Shown here one piece after another: positions 23,716 through 32,013 of a stretch of DNA of 43,290 bases. Source of the DNA: Meiothermus luteus (GTDB taxonomy: Bacteria; Deinococcota; Deinococci; Deinococcales; Thermaceae); the NCBI RefSeq assembly GCF_003574085.1, contig NZ_QWKZ01000011.1:1-43290 (forward strand). Reading direction: 5' to 3'. The position numbers were made by a program, and so were the translations under genes. The notes beneath the pieces were generated by a model. It worked only from the letters and a program-made list of their open reading frames with translations, was not told the DNA's origin and did not search any database. How positions within the stretch are numbered: the stretch's first letter is position 1; every line of letters starts with the position of its first letter.

Positions 23716-26613
23716 CTACCCACACTTGCTGTACCCGCAGCTATAGCACTTCACACACCCCTCCTCCCGCACCAAGGTGGCCTCACCGCACTCTGGGCAG
23801 GGGGAGCCGGGTTTGGACGGAGGGGTCAGGGCCCGCTGCATGGCCTGGGGTACCAGCTCCTCCCCATTAATCCCCGGAAGGGAAACCTTCCCGCTGGTTT
23901 CCAGCGCCACCGCAATCAGGTCGGCCTTGCTGGTCACAAAGCGGCCCTGGTAGCTGCCGTACAGCCCCCCGTTGATGCCCCGCAGGGTCCGGACCAGCTC
24001 GGCCGGGGGCACCCCATACTGCAAGGCCTTGGAGATGATGCGGCCTAGGGCCTCGCTGTCGGCGTTGGCCTCGTCCCCCGCCTTACCCGAGGTGAGGATG
24101 ACCTCCACCGGATGCTCGCCCTGCATGTTCACCGTCACCAAGAAGCTACGGCGGGTACCGTCGGCAGCGGTGAGCTTGACCATATCGGTATAGCCCACCA
24201 ACCGCCCGGTGCGCTCAAAGACGGGCCGGGCCGGGGCCGGCGCGGGGGGCACCTCGAGCAGCCCGGGTTGGACCGCCACGGTCTTCTCCGCGGGCTTTTC
24301 TATGGGCTTCTCCTCCTTGCTCACCGAGAGTACCTGGAACTCCCTCGAGCCGTCCCGGTATACGGTAATTCCCTTGCACCCCGTGCGGTAGGCCTCCGTG
24401 TAGGCGGCCTCCACGTCCTCCACCGTGGCCTCATGGGGCAGGTTGATGGTTTTTGAGAGGGAGTTTGCGGCGTACCCCTCGGCGTCGAAGGCAGTCTGGA
24501 CCACCCCTTGCATCCGCACATGGTCCAAGGGCGAGACATCGTGGGCACACTGGAAGACCTTCCGGATGGGTTCGGGCACAAAGGTCAGGCCCTGCACCGA
24601 ACCCCGCCCGTCCTTCTGGATTTCCTCTACAACCCTCTCCCAGTCCCACTTTCCGCCCTTCTCATAGCCGGGGGCCGGGGGGTAGGCCTCCATAAGCTCT
24701 ACAAAAAGAGGGTGGAGAAGAGGCTTGTATTCTCCTCCAATCCGGCGCCAGACGAAGGGGCTGAAAACCGGCTCAATGCCGCTGCTAACCCCCATCAGCA
24801 TGCTCGTGGTACCGGTAGGGGCCACGGTGAGGAGGGCCACGTTGCGGCGGGGGCGGACGCCCAAGGAGCGGAAGTATTCCTCGCGCTCAGCGTAGAGAGG
24901 GAAAACCCCTCGCTCCTCACCGAGCCCCTCCGAGGCCGCAATGGCTTCCTCCCGCAGGGCATTCATCACCTGGGCCACCACCCGCCTCGCCTCGGGGGAG
25001 GAATAGGGCAAACCCAGTTTGATGAGCATATCGGCCAGGCCCATGACCCCTAGGCCCAGCCGGCGCAGCTCCTGGCTGGCCTTCCGGTTGTCCTCCAGAG
25101 CGAAGACGTTCACGTCTAGAACGTTGTCCAAAAACCGCACCGCGGTCCGGATGTCCTTACGGAACTCCTCCATCTGGAAGGTCCCGTCTTTGACATAGGC
25201 GGCCAGGTTCAAGGCTCCGAGGTCGCAGGGCTCGCCCACGGTGAGCGGAATTTCACCACATGGGTTAGTGGAACGTATCTGGTAGCGCTCCCCCAACCCC
25301 TTCAGGGCCGAAAGGGCGTTGACCCGGTCCACGAAGATGAGCCCCGGCTCCCCCGTGGCCCAGGCGTGCCAGGCGATCTCGTGCCAAAGCCAGCGGGCCG
25401 GCACCTTGCCCCCGTAAAGCGGGATGGGGCGGGCCCCATCCGAGGGGCGTTCTGGCAAGTCGGGGAGCTTGCCGGTGTAGGCCCCTTGAACAGGGTAGGG
25501 GTAGTACTTACCCGACACCTCAGCCGGCTCCACCGCCCAAAGCCCATCGGCCTGCAAGGCCTGCCAGAAGGCCTCGGTAACTAGGATGGAAATGTTAAAG
25601 GTAGAGATGTCGCCCTCGGCGGCCTCGCGGTCCAGGTCCTTGGCGGTGAGGAAGTCTAGGAGGTCGGGGTGGTCAATGGAGAGGGTGGCCATGCCAGCGC
25701 CGCGGCGGCTCCCCCCCTGCCGCACCACCCGGAGCACGGGGGCGTAGACGTAGCGTAGTGTCGCCACCGGCCCCGCCTTCTCCGCCCCCAGGTTGGCCCA
25801 CTCCAGGAAGTTGTCAAAAATCTCCACCAAAAAGCTTACGGGCCCGCTGCTGGTACCCCCTGAGCCCCGGATGGGAGCCCCTTCAGGCCGAAGGGCGCTG
25901 AAGTCCACGTGGGGCTCCTGGCCCCTTACCGCCAGGCTCGAGGCAGCCTGGGCGCTCTCAATGATGCCTCGCATATCGTCGGGGATGACCAAGGCTTCGG
26001 CGGGCTTCTCCCGCACCGTCATCACCCCGTGGCGGCGGGCCAAAGCGGCCAGCTCAGGGGACAAAAGGCCGTAGACCACCCGGGTCCAGTTGCGCACGGT
26101 AATGGGTTCCTTCTGCCCATCGGGGTTGATGGGGGGGCGCATCAGCCCCCTGATGAAGTCTTCCACATCCGGGTGGGCGGCGCTGATGTAGGCGAACCCC
26201 CGTACGGTGCCGCGGGAGCCGGCATTCCTCCGAGAGACGTAGGGGTCCAGGTTCACCCCGTTGCCCCCTCCTACCTTGGTGACCAGGGCCAGTTTAGTGG
26301 CCACCTCCATAATCCCTTCAAAGCTGCTGGGGTCGTGCGCGGTGGCCCCTTGCACAAAGCAATTGAGCACGTTGCCGTGCTGGGTGCCGGCCCCGGCCAG
26401 CACCCGCCCCCCTGGGCAAAAGCGCTTGGAGGCCATCAAGCGGTAGAATTCCTCCGCCCAATAGACCCTTTTCTCCTCCTTCTCCGGCAAGGCCACCCAA
26501 TTGGCTACCCGCCGGAACATCCCGAAGATATCCCCATCCTCGGGCTGCATGTACTGGCGCTTGGCGATGGAACGGGCGTGGTCGTCAAAAGCGGCCGGCT
26601 GGAAACTGCCCAT
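23716..26613 (-). CDS. nrdJ: Class II (adenosylcobalamin-dependent) ribonucleotide reductase
   Basis: A 965-residue single-chain RNR that generates its thiyl radical with adenosylcobalamin and works with or without oxygen. Recognised parts are the N-terminal FCPGGRVLAGAGTQHGNVLNCFV, KVGGGNGVNLD, the RRGAGMATLSIDHPDLLDF segment, the active-site C452 in NPCGEIPLTVGEPCDLGALN, and SKTINLPHEATVEDV. The C-terminal 250 residues hold a linker, a TSCPD-type domain (MQGEHPVEVILTSGKAGDEANADSEAL), and a zinc ribbon with four cysteine positions (CPECGEATL and CVKCYSCGYSKCG) that also supply the redox-active cysteines. No N-terminal ATP-cone is seen. The ATG at 26613 follows GGAGGACCT. It is not preceded by a riboswitch, as expected for the B12-using enzyme. 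Confidence 0.95.
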   Translation of the reverse strand: MGSFQPAAFDDHARSIAKRQYMQPEDGDIFGMFRRVANWVALPEKEEKRVYWAEEFYRLMASKRFCPGGRVLAGAGTQHGNVLNCFVQGATAHDPSSFEGIMEVATKLALVTKVGGGNGVNLDPYVSRRNAGSRGTVRGFAYISAAHPDVEDFIRGLMRPPINPDGQKEPITVRNWTRVVYGLLSPELAALARRHGVMTVREKPAEALVIPDDMRGIIESAQAASSLAVRGQEPHVDFSALRPEGAPIRGSGGTSSGPVSFLVEIFDNFLEWANLGAEKAGPVATLRYVYAPVLRVVRQGGSRRGAGMATLSIDHPDLLDFLTAKDLDREAAEGDISTFNISILVTEAFWQALQADGLWAVEPAEVSGKYYPYPVQGAYTGKLPDLPERPSDGARPIPLYGGKVPARWLWHEIAWHAWATGEPGLIFVDRVNALSALKGLGERYQIRSTNPCGEIPLTVGEPCDLGALNLAAYVKDGTFQMEEFRKDIRTAVRFLDNVLDVNVFALEDNRKASQELRRLGLGVMGLADMLIKLGLPYSSPEARRVVAQVMNALREEAIAASEGLGEERGVFPLYAEREEYFRSLGVRPRRNVALLTVAPTGTTSMLMGVSSGIEPVFSPFVWRRIGGEYKPLLHPLFVELMEAYPPAPGYEKGGKWDWERVVEEIQKDGRGSVQGLTFVPEPIRKVFQCAHDVSPLDHVRMQGVVQTAFDAEGYAANSLSKTINLPHEATVEDVEAAYTEAYRTGCKGITVYRDGSREFQVLSVSKEEKPIEKPAEKTVAVQPGLLEVPPAPAPARPVFERTGRLVGYTDMVKLTAADGTRRSFLVTVNMQGEHPVEVILTSGKAGDEANADSEALGRIISKALQYGVPPAELVRTLRGINGGLYGSYQGRFVTSKADLIAVALETSGKVSLPGINGEELVPQAMQRALTPPSKPGSPCPECGEATLVREEGCVKCYSCGYSKCG

Positions 26614-26656
26614 AGGTCCTCCGATAACTCCAGAACACAACCCCCATCGGCTGTCC

Positions 26657-26703
26657 AATCAATATATGGGGGATTTCGGGCAAGATGCTACTACATATTG
26701 TAG
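26657..26703 (-). promoter_or_regulatory. Pair of NrdR-like boxes at the nrdJ promoter
   Basis: Box 1 (26688-26703, minus CTACAATATGTAGTAG) matches the core of the NrdR consensus except at position 10. Box 2 (26657-26672, minus CCCCCATATATTGATT) matches nine of the eleven core positions. They start exactly 31 bp apart. Relative to the -10 hexamer they occupy the same places as the boxes at nrdI. Confidence 0.75.
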
Positions 26704-26713
26704 CTCACGGCAA
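26685..26713 (-). promoter_or_regulatory. nrdJ promoter
   Basis: TTGCCG (26713-26708) and TAGCAT (26690-26685) are separated by 17 bases. The start of transcription would be near 26678, giving a 65-base leader. The spacer contains NrdR-like box 1. Confidence 0.65.
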
Positions 26714-26835
26714 GGGTGCGCGGGCAAGGATTAATTTAGACAAAAACAGAATACAACCCCCACCCTTCAACCATCAACCGCAGCTCAGGCCAGCACCAGC
26801 CGGCAGCCCAAAGCCGGTGGCCGGCCTCCTGGAGG

Positions 26836-28290
26836 CTACCCTTGAACCCGCCAAACCGCCAGGGAAAACGGTTCGAGCCCGCCGCCCTCGAGATACCCTC
26901 CCACGCAGCGCCCTTCCCTGCCGGAAACCAGGTCTACAGCCCGCTCACCCCGCGACCAAATCCCGTGGAGCGGAATCTGGGCACGCCAGGGCTCAGGGGC
27001 AGCATTGACAGCAACCACCACGCTTTCCGTCCCGTGGGAACGGGCAAAGGCCAAATGGCCATCCTGCCCGTAGAGGTACTGGTAGCGCCCGTAGCGCAAC
27101 GGGGCCACCAAGCGGCGCAGCTTGGCCATCCGACGGATGGTCTCCTGGATATGGGTTTGCCAGCCCTCAGGGTCCCATATCATCCCCCGGCGGTTGTCGG
27201 GGTCATGCCCACCAGGCATCCCTATCTCGTCACCGTAGTAGACCATAGGGGCCCCCGGCAGGGTAAAAAGCAGGGCAAAAGCCAAGGAAACCCGCTCCAC
27301 CTGACCCCGCATCAGGGTGAAGATGCGGGGCGTGTCGTGGGAGGTCATAAGGTTCATCTGGGCGGTCACAACCTCCCATCGGTACCGGCCAAAGAGGTCT
27401 TCTAAGCGGTGATGGAAGGCCAAGGCCCCCAGGCTTTCCAGTCGCCCCAGCCCACTCCGGGCTGCCAGGTCCTTGTCCAAGGCCTCGCCCCCCACAAAAC
27501 CCAGGATGGCCCGGCCCAGGGGGTAGTTCATCACCGCATCAAACTGGTCGCCCTGAAGCCAGCGGCTGGCATCGTCCCAAATCTCGCCCACGATATAGGC
27601 CTCTGGGTTTATAGCCTTGACCCTTCGGCGGAACTCCCGCCAAAACTCGTCGTCGTCTATCTCGTTAGGAACGTCCAACCGCCAGCCGTCAATGCCCTGC
27701 TCGAGCCAGTACTCGGCCACCCGGAACAAGTACGCACGGCACTCTGGGCTCGAGGTGTTGAACTTGGGCAGCTCAGGGTTGTTCCACCAGGCCGCATAGT
27801 TAGGGTGCTTGGTATAGGCGGCCAAGGGGAACTTGTAGATGTGGAACCAGTCCCGGTAGGGCGAAGCGGCCTCGTTCTCCATCACGTGTTGGAAGGCAAA
27901 ATGAGCCCTTCCACAGTGGTTGAAAACCCCGTCCAAGATAACCCGCATCCCCCGGCGGTGGGCCTCCTCGAGAAGCCGCTTCAGGGCCTCATTGCCCCCC
28001 AGGATGGGGTCCACCTGGAAGTAGTCGCTGGTGTGGTAGCGGTGGTTGGCGGTAGAGCTGAAGACAGGACAGAAGTACAAAGCGTTGAAGCCCAGCTCCT
28101 GCAGGTAGTCAAGAGCCTCTATCACCCCCCAGAGGTTGCCCCCCTTGAAACCCCGGAGGGTAGGCGGGGCTTCCCAAGGCTCAAAGCCTTCCCGTACCGG
28201 GGCGGGCTGCCCTAAAGGCCCCTGGCCGATGCGAAAGCGGTCGGGAAAAATCTGGTAAAAAACCGCGTCTTTGACCCAATCGGGTGTCAT
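26836..28290 (-). CDS. GH13 alpha-amylase family enzyme (neopullulanase/cyclomaltodextrinase-like)
   Basis: A 484-residue cytoplasmic GH13 glycosidase without a signal peptide. The catalytic barrel is complete: region I DGVFNHCGRAHFAFQ, region II GWRLDVPNEID with the nucleophile Asp, region III IVGEIWDDAS with the acid/base Glu, and region IV MTSHDTPR with the stabilising Asp. The VPNEID form of region II and the FKGGNLWGVIEALDYL segment are typical of the neopullulanase/maltogenic amylase/cyclomaltodextrinase subgroup, but the usual N-terminal starch-binding domain is missing. The ATG at 28290 follows GAGGGTCAG. TATAAA at 28318-28313 is a possible -10. The 222 bases between this gene and nrdJ hold a GC-rich hairpin region and the nrdJ promoter. 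Confidence 0.88.
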   Translation of the reverse strand: MTPDWVKDAVFYQIFPDRFRIGQGPLGQPAPVREGFEPWEAPPTLRGFKGGNLWGVIEALDYLQELGFNALYFCPVFSSTANHRYHTSDYFQVDPILGGNEALKRLLEEAHRRGMRVILDGVFNHCGRAHFAFQHVMENEAASPYRDWFHIYKFPLAAYTKHPNYAAWWNNPELPKFNTSSPECRAYLFRVAEYWLEQGIDGWRLDVPNEIDDDEFWREFRRRVKAINPEAYIVGEIWDDASRWLQGDQFDAVMNYPLGRAILGFVGGEALDKDLAARSGLGRLESLGALAFHHRLEDLFGRYRWEVVTAQMNLMTSHDTPRIFTLMRGQVERVSLAFALLFTLPGAPMVYYGDEIGMPGGHDPDNRRGMIWDPEGWQTHIQETIRRMAKLRRLVAPLRYGRYQYLYGQDGHLAFARSHGTESVVVAVNAAPEPWRAQIPLHGIWSRGERAVDLVSGREGRCVGGYLEGGGLEPFSLAVWRVQG

Positions 28291-28361
28291 CTGACCCTCA
28301 ACAATCAGCCAGTTTATACCTTGGCGGCGAAACAGCAAGGTCAAACAAACCACAAACCCTC

Positions 28362-28390
28362 TTGATCTTTGCTAAAAGGAGTGCTAGCAT
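28362..28390 (+). promoter_or_regulatory. Cold-shock gene promoter
   Basis: TTGATC (28362-28367) and TAGCAT (28385-28390) are separated by 17 bases. The start would be near 28397, giving a leader of about 44 bases before the csp start codon, preceded by TAGGAGAAGTA. Confidence 0.7.
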
Positions 28391-28440
28391 TAAGCGTCCC
28401 CCTAAAACCAGTAGGTTGCGGTTGGACGGTAGGAGAAGTA

Positions 28441-28647
28441 ATGAACAAAGGTACAGTCAAGTGGTTCAACGCGGAAAAAGGCTACGGCTTCATTGCTCAA
28501 GAGAACGGCCCCGACGTTTTTGTGCATTTCACCGCCATCCAAGGCCAGGGGTTCAAAACCCTGAACGAGGGGGATCGCGTGGAATTTGAGGTTGAGCCGG
28601 GCAGGAACGGCAAGGGCCCCCAAGCTAAGAGCGTGCGGGTGCTGTAG
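28441..28647 (+). CDS. csp: Cold-shock domain protein (CspA family)
   Basis: A 68-residue single-domain nucleic-acid chaperone. The RNP1 motif KGYGFIAQ and RNP2 motif VFVHFTAI are intact, and the start [17 protein letters not shown] is standard. The 'acidic' loop usually reading DG/SR is [21 protein letters not shown]. It binds single-stranded RNA/DNA and melts secondary structure, mostly at low temperature or in fast growth. It has its own promoter and a strong terminator, after which a fatty-acid desaturase gene begins, another typical cold-adaptation function. Confidence 0.96.
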   Translation: MNKGTVKWFNAEKGYGFIAQENGPDVFVHFTAIQGQGFKTLNEGDRVEFEVEPGRNGKGPQAKSVRVL

Positions 28648-28660
28648 ATTTACCCCTTCT

Positions 28661-28686
28661 AAAGCCCCCCAACCCGGGGGGCTTTT
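28661..28686 (+). terminator. Intrinsic terminator of csp
   Basis: AAAGCCCCCC and GGGGGGCTTT form a long stem with a short loop and are followed by TTCTTG. The T-rich end and symmetric A/T arms make it potentially bidirectional. Confidence 0.88.
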
Positions 28687-28725
28687 CTTGTAAAATCCAT
28701 CCTCCTAGTCCATAAGGAGCCCTAA

Positions 28726-29763
28726 ATGCACCAGGAACAGCACCTCCGTGAATACACCCGAACCCTAAAAAACCACCTTCCCCGCCACTGCTTTGAACCG
28801 GTGCCAACGCGGCTGGCCTATTTACCTGCTCTGCTCGCCCTGTTTGGGCTTTGCCTCTGGGGCATCCTATCTACCCCTCTCGTAGCCCTCAAAATTCTCT
28901 TATCCCTGGGAATCGGCTACGCCTTCGTGGGGATGGGCTTTTTGGCCCACGAAATCCTTCATGGGGCGGTTACCAAAAACCCCTGGGTTCGCTCCATCAC
29001 CGGAACCATCGCCTTTCTCCCCCTGATGGTGGGGGCCAGGCTCTGGCGCAGGTGGCACAATGTGGAGCACCACGGCCATACCCAGCACCCCGAGGACGAT
29101 CCAGACACCATGGGGGCGCTCGAGAGCATCGGCCAAAGACCCTTCATGAGGTGGCTGTTCCGCCAGGCCCCAGCCCTACGCAGCTTTCTCCTGTTCCTCT
29201 CCTTCACCTTCTGGTTTACCCTGCATGCCCAGATGATGCTCTGGCGGTTCTTGCCCGGGTTCAAGCCTTCCGAGCGGCCAGCGGTGGTCTTTCAGGCCCT
29301 CCTCCCTCCTTTGGTCTGGGGGGGCGTGCTCCTCTGGGTAGGGCCCCTCAACTTCCTGTTCATCTACTTGGTCCCTTGGATGCTGGCCAACGCTACCGCC
29401 ATGAGCTTCATCGCCACCAACCACTTGCTGAACCCCCTTACCGAAACCAACGATCCGCTTCTAAACAGCCTGACCGTGCGCAACCCTCCCTTCGTTGAGT
29501 GGCTCACCCTGGGCTTTGGCTACCACACCGAGCACCACATCTTCCCTGCCCTCTCGCCCAAGTACGCACCCCAAGTAGGGCAGAAGCTCAAGGCCCTCTG
29601 GCCGGAGCGCTACAACGAACTGCCCCACTGGAAAGCGCTGTATTACCTGTGGAAAACCCCACGGCTTTACCGGGACCACCGCAACCTGATTGAACCCACC
29701 ACTGGACGGGTTTTCGGCACCCTGGGCTTCGGCCTGGAGGAAAAGCTCCGCCAAGAGAAGTAA
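28726..29763 (+). CDS. Membrane fatty acid desaturase
   Basis: A 345-residue integral membrane desaturase that would introduce double bonds into membrane-lipid acyl chains. The three histidine boxes are clear: HEILH (about residue 75), HNVEHHGH (about 111) and HTEHH near residue 266 in GFGYHTEHHIFP. Four hydrophobic stretches separate them. It resembles the beta-carotene hydroxylase/fatty-acid desaturase (FA_desaturase) superfamily, so another lipid-type substrate cannot be excluded. The start ATG at 28726 follows AAGGAG. It follows the cold-shock gene by 78 bases, in the same direction, and may be read through from it in the cold. Confidence 0.88.
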   Translation: MHQEQHLREYTRTLKNHLPRHCFEPVPTRLAYLPALLALFGLCLWGILSTPLVALKILLSLGIGYAFVGMGFLAHEILHGAVTKNPWVRSITGTIAFLPLMVGARLWRRWHNVEHHGHTQHPEDDPDTMGALESIGQRPFMRWLFRQAPALRSFLLFLSFTFWFTLHAQMMLWRFLPGFKPSERPAVVFQALLPPLVWGGVLLWVGPLNFLFIYLVPWMLANATAMSFIATNHLLNPLTETNDPLLNSLTVRNPPFVEWLTLGFGYHTEHHIFPALSPKYAPQVGQKLKALWPERYNELPHWKALYYLWKTPRLYRDHRNLIEPTTGRVFGTLGFGLEEKLRQEK

Positions 29764-29798
29764 GCAGCCCTTGGGTTTTTGGTTTAGGCTAATCCCGT

Positions 29799-30563
29799 AT
29801 GCGCATCCTGGTCGCCAACGACGACGGCATCTTCTCTCCGGGAATCAAAGCCCTGGCGTTTGCCTTGCGCGGGCTAGGAGAGGTCAACGTGGTGGCCCCC
29901 GACGTGGAGCAGTCAGGGGTGGGCCACAGCATCACCTTCCGCCGCCCCTTGCGTTTCAAGCACACCGCCTCGGCAGGATTCGGCGAGATACCCGCTTACC
30001 GGGTAGACGGAACCCCGGCGGACTGCGTGGTGCTGGGCAGCCAGCTCCTGGGCCGGCCCGATGTGGTGGTTTCGGGCATCAACATTGGGGTCAACATGGG
30101 CCTAGACCTGACCCACTCCGGCACCGTAGCCGCTGCTCTGGAAGGCGCCTCTTTGGGCATCCCCTCCATCGCCTTCAGCCTGGACGCTTCGGGCGAGGAA
30201 CTGCGCTTTGACGAGGCTGCTCGCCACGCTGCGTCCATCGTGCGCTGGGTGCTGGAACACGGGCTTCCCCCCAAGACCCTGCTCAACGTGAACTTTCCCA
30301 ACCGAAGCCCGCTCGGCATCCGGATCACCCGGCTCTCCACCCACCGCTACGAAGACTCGGTGGTCAAGCGCATAGACCCCGAGGGGCGCCCCTACTACTG
30401 GGTAGCAGGCAAACCCACCGCCGAGCTAGAGGAAGGCACCGACTTCTGGGCAGTCCAGCAGGGCTACATCTCGGTCACCCCCATCACCTTGGACTACACC
30501 AACCACGCCTTTGCCGCCGAACTCAGGGAAAGCTTCCGGTTAGAAATCCCCCAGCTAGGCTAG
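29799..30563 (+). CDS. surE: 5'/3'-nucleotidase SurE
   Basis: A 254-residue survival protein SurE, a metal-dependent phosphatase acting on nucleoside monophosphates and other phosphate esters. The metal-binding NDDG at residues 7-10, DVEQSGVGHSITF, the conserved DGTPADCV near residue 69 and SGINIGVNMGLDLTHSGTVAAALEG near residue 92 are all typical. TAGGCT eight bases before the ATG suggests a short-leader transcript. It overlaps the stop of the convergent histidine kinase by nine bases. Confidence 0.95.
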   Translation: MRILVANDDGIFSPGIKALAFALRGLGEVNVVAPDVEQSGVGHSITFRRPLRFKHTASAGFGEIPAYRVDGTPADCVVLGSQLLGRPDVVVSGINIGVNMGLDLTHSGTVAAALEGASLGIPSIAFSLDASGEELRFDEAARHAASIVRWVLEHGLPPKTLLNVNFPNRSPLGIRITRLSTHRYEDSVVKRIDPEGRPYYWVAGKPTAELEEGTDFWAVQQGYISVTPITLDYTNHAFAAELRESFRLEIPQLG

Positions 30564-31976
30564 CTGGGTCTGAGGAGCGCGGGCCCGACGTAGGGAAACG
30601 CTGAAGACCGAGCCTCTGCCCGGCTCGCTCTCTACCCAGACGCTCCCCCCATGGGCCTCCACGATAGAGCGAACAATGGCCAACCCTAGCCCGCTACCCC
30701 CCCGCTCCCGGTCGCGGGCCTTATCCACCCGGTAAAACCGCTCAAACAGATGGGGCAGGTGCTCTTTGGGAATGCCATCCCCGTCGTCTTCTACCCGCAG
30801 CACCACCCGCTCATCCAAGTCGCGTACCACCAACCGCACCCGCCGGGCATGGGCCTTGATGGCGTTGGAAACCAGATTGGCCAGCACCTGGTGTAGCCGC
30901 TCAGCATCTCCCAAAACCCATAGGTCTTCCGGAGCCTCAATCTCAATCTGCCCCTCAAAGCTCTTGCTGTACTCCTCCTGAATTTCATTCAGCACCGTTT
31001 GAAGGTGCACCGCCCCTAGCTCCACCTTCCAGCCCCCACCGGTTTTGGATAGCTCGAGCAAATCCCCCACCAGCTTCTGCATCCGCTCGGCCTCACGTTT
31101 GATAATCTCCAGGCTCTCCCGCTGCTGCTCGGAAACCTGGGTGCGCCGAAGCAGGTAGTTGATGTGGCCCAGGATGGCCGTGATGGGGGTACGCAGCTCA
31201 TGCGAAGCATCGGCCAGAAACCGACCCTGGGTCTCCCAGGCGGCCTCGAGCCGGGCCAGCATCCGGTTGAGCGACTTGACCAGCGAGGCCACCTCGTTGT
31301 TCCCCATGAGCTCGGGCAGCCTCTCGGGCTTGGCGCTCATCTGCTCGGCCTTCTTGGCCACCCACTCCAGCGGCTCGAGAGTTTGGCGCACGAGCCGAAA
31401 GGCCAAAAACCCTCCGAAGACCAATACCAACAACGCCGTAGCGGCATAGGTGCGGGCAAAGTCAGCCAGGGTGCTCCTTATTCCCTCAGTAGACCTTCCC
31501 ACCATCAGGATGACGAGCTGGGGTCCTTGGGGGATGCCGGCAATCTCCGTTTCTATCCGCTCGGCCCGCAACCGCAGCGGCACTTGGGCCCCATCGCGGC
31601 GAAGCAGGGTGGTCTCGGTGTAGATGCCCCCCAGGCGCAACACCTCCTGCAAGGCTTTTTCCGAAAGGGTGAGGCTGGCGCCATCCAGGGCCAGCGACTT
31701 GGCGATGGGAATGGCTGCCCCTTGCAGAATATCGCTTGCGGTGGGGTTGGGAAAGGGCACCCAAAGGGCCTGGCCGTAGACCGTGAAGGGGAGTCCCTCC
31801 AAACTGCCCTGCTCACGGATCAGCCGCTGGGCGGTCTGAGAAGCCTCCACGAGCTCACGGCGCAGGTTCTCGTAAAGGATAAACTGAAGGGTACCGTAGA
31901 CCGACCCCCCGATGAGAAGCTGGAGCACAAACAACAGGCCCAGGGTGAGCAGGGTAATGCGGGTGCGGAGGGTCAT
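30555..31976 (-). CDS. Sensor histidine kinase, orphan
   Basis: A 473-residue membrane sensor kinase. TM1 is near residues 8-33, an extracytoplasmic sensing region of about 140 residues follows, and TM2 is at about 175-197. A HAMP-like segment leads to the HisKA domain with the phosphorylated H259 in FLADASHELRTPITAILGHI. The HATPase domain has the N box (VLANLVSNAIKAH), G1 (VEDDGDGIP), F box (LFERFYRVDKARD) and G2 (GSGLGLAIVRSIVEAHGG). The ATG at 31976 is chosen because it starts TM1; a longer open frame to 32090 overlaps cbiB. No response regulator is adjacent: surE is convergent and cbiB divergent. The partner must be elsewhere. Confidence 0.88.
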   Translation of the reverse strand: MTLRTRITLLTLGLLFVLQLLIGGSVYGTLQFILYENLRRELVEASQTAQRLIREQGSLEGLPFTVYGQALWVPFPNPTASDILQGAAIPIAKSLALDGASLTLSEKALQEVLRLGGIYTETTLLRRDGAQVPLRLRAERIETEIAGIPQGPQLVILMVGRSTEGIRSTLADFARTYAATALLVLVFGGFLAFRLVRQTLEPLEWVAKKAEQMSAKPERLPELMGNNEVASLVKSLNRMLARLEAAWETQGRFLADASHELRTPITAILGHINYLLRRTQVSEQQRESLEIIKREAERMQKLVGDLLELSKTGGGWKVELGAVHLQTVLNEIQEEYSKSFEGQIEIEAPEDLWVLGDAERLHQVLANLVSNAIKAHARRVRLVVRDLDERVVLRVEDDGDGIPKEHLPHLFERFYRVDKARDRERGGSGLGLAIVRSIVEAHGGSVWVESEPGRGSVFSVSLRRARAPQTQLA

Positions 31977-32013
31977 ACCTCTGATGATACGCCCGATGGT
32001 AGGCTCTGGAGGG

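Noticed and set aside
31977-32013. Cobalamin riboswitch expected upstream of cbiB
   Set aside because: Only 37 bases separate cbiB from the divergent kinase, and no B12 box or aptamer core is present.
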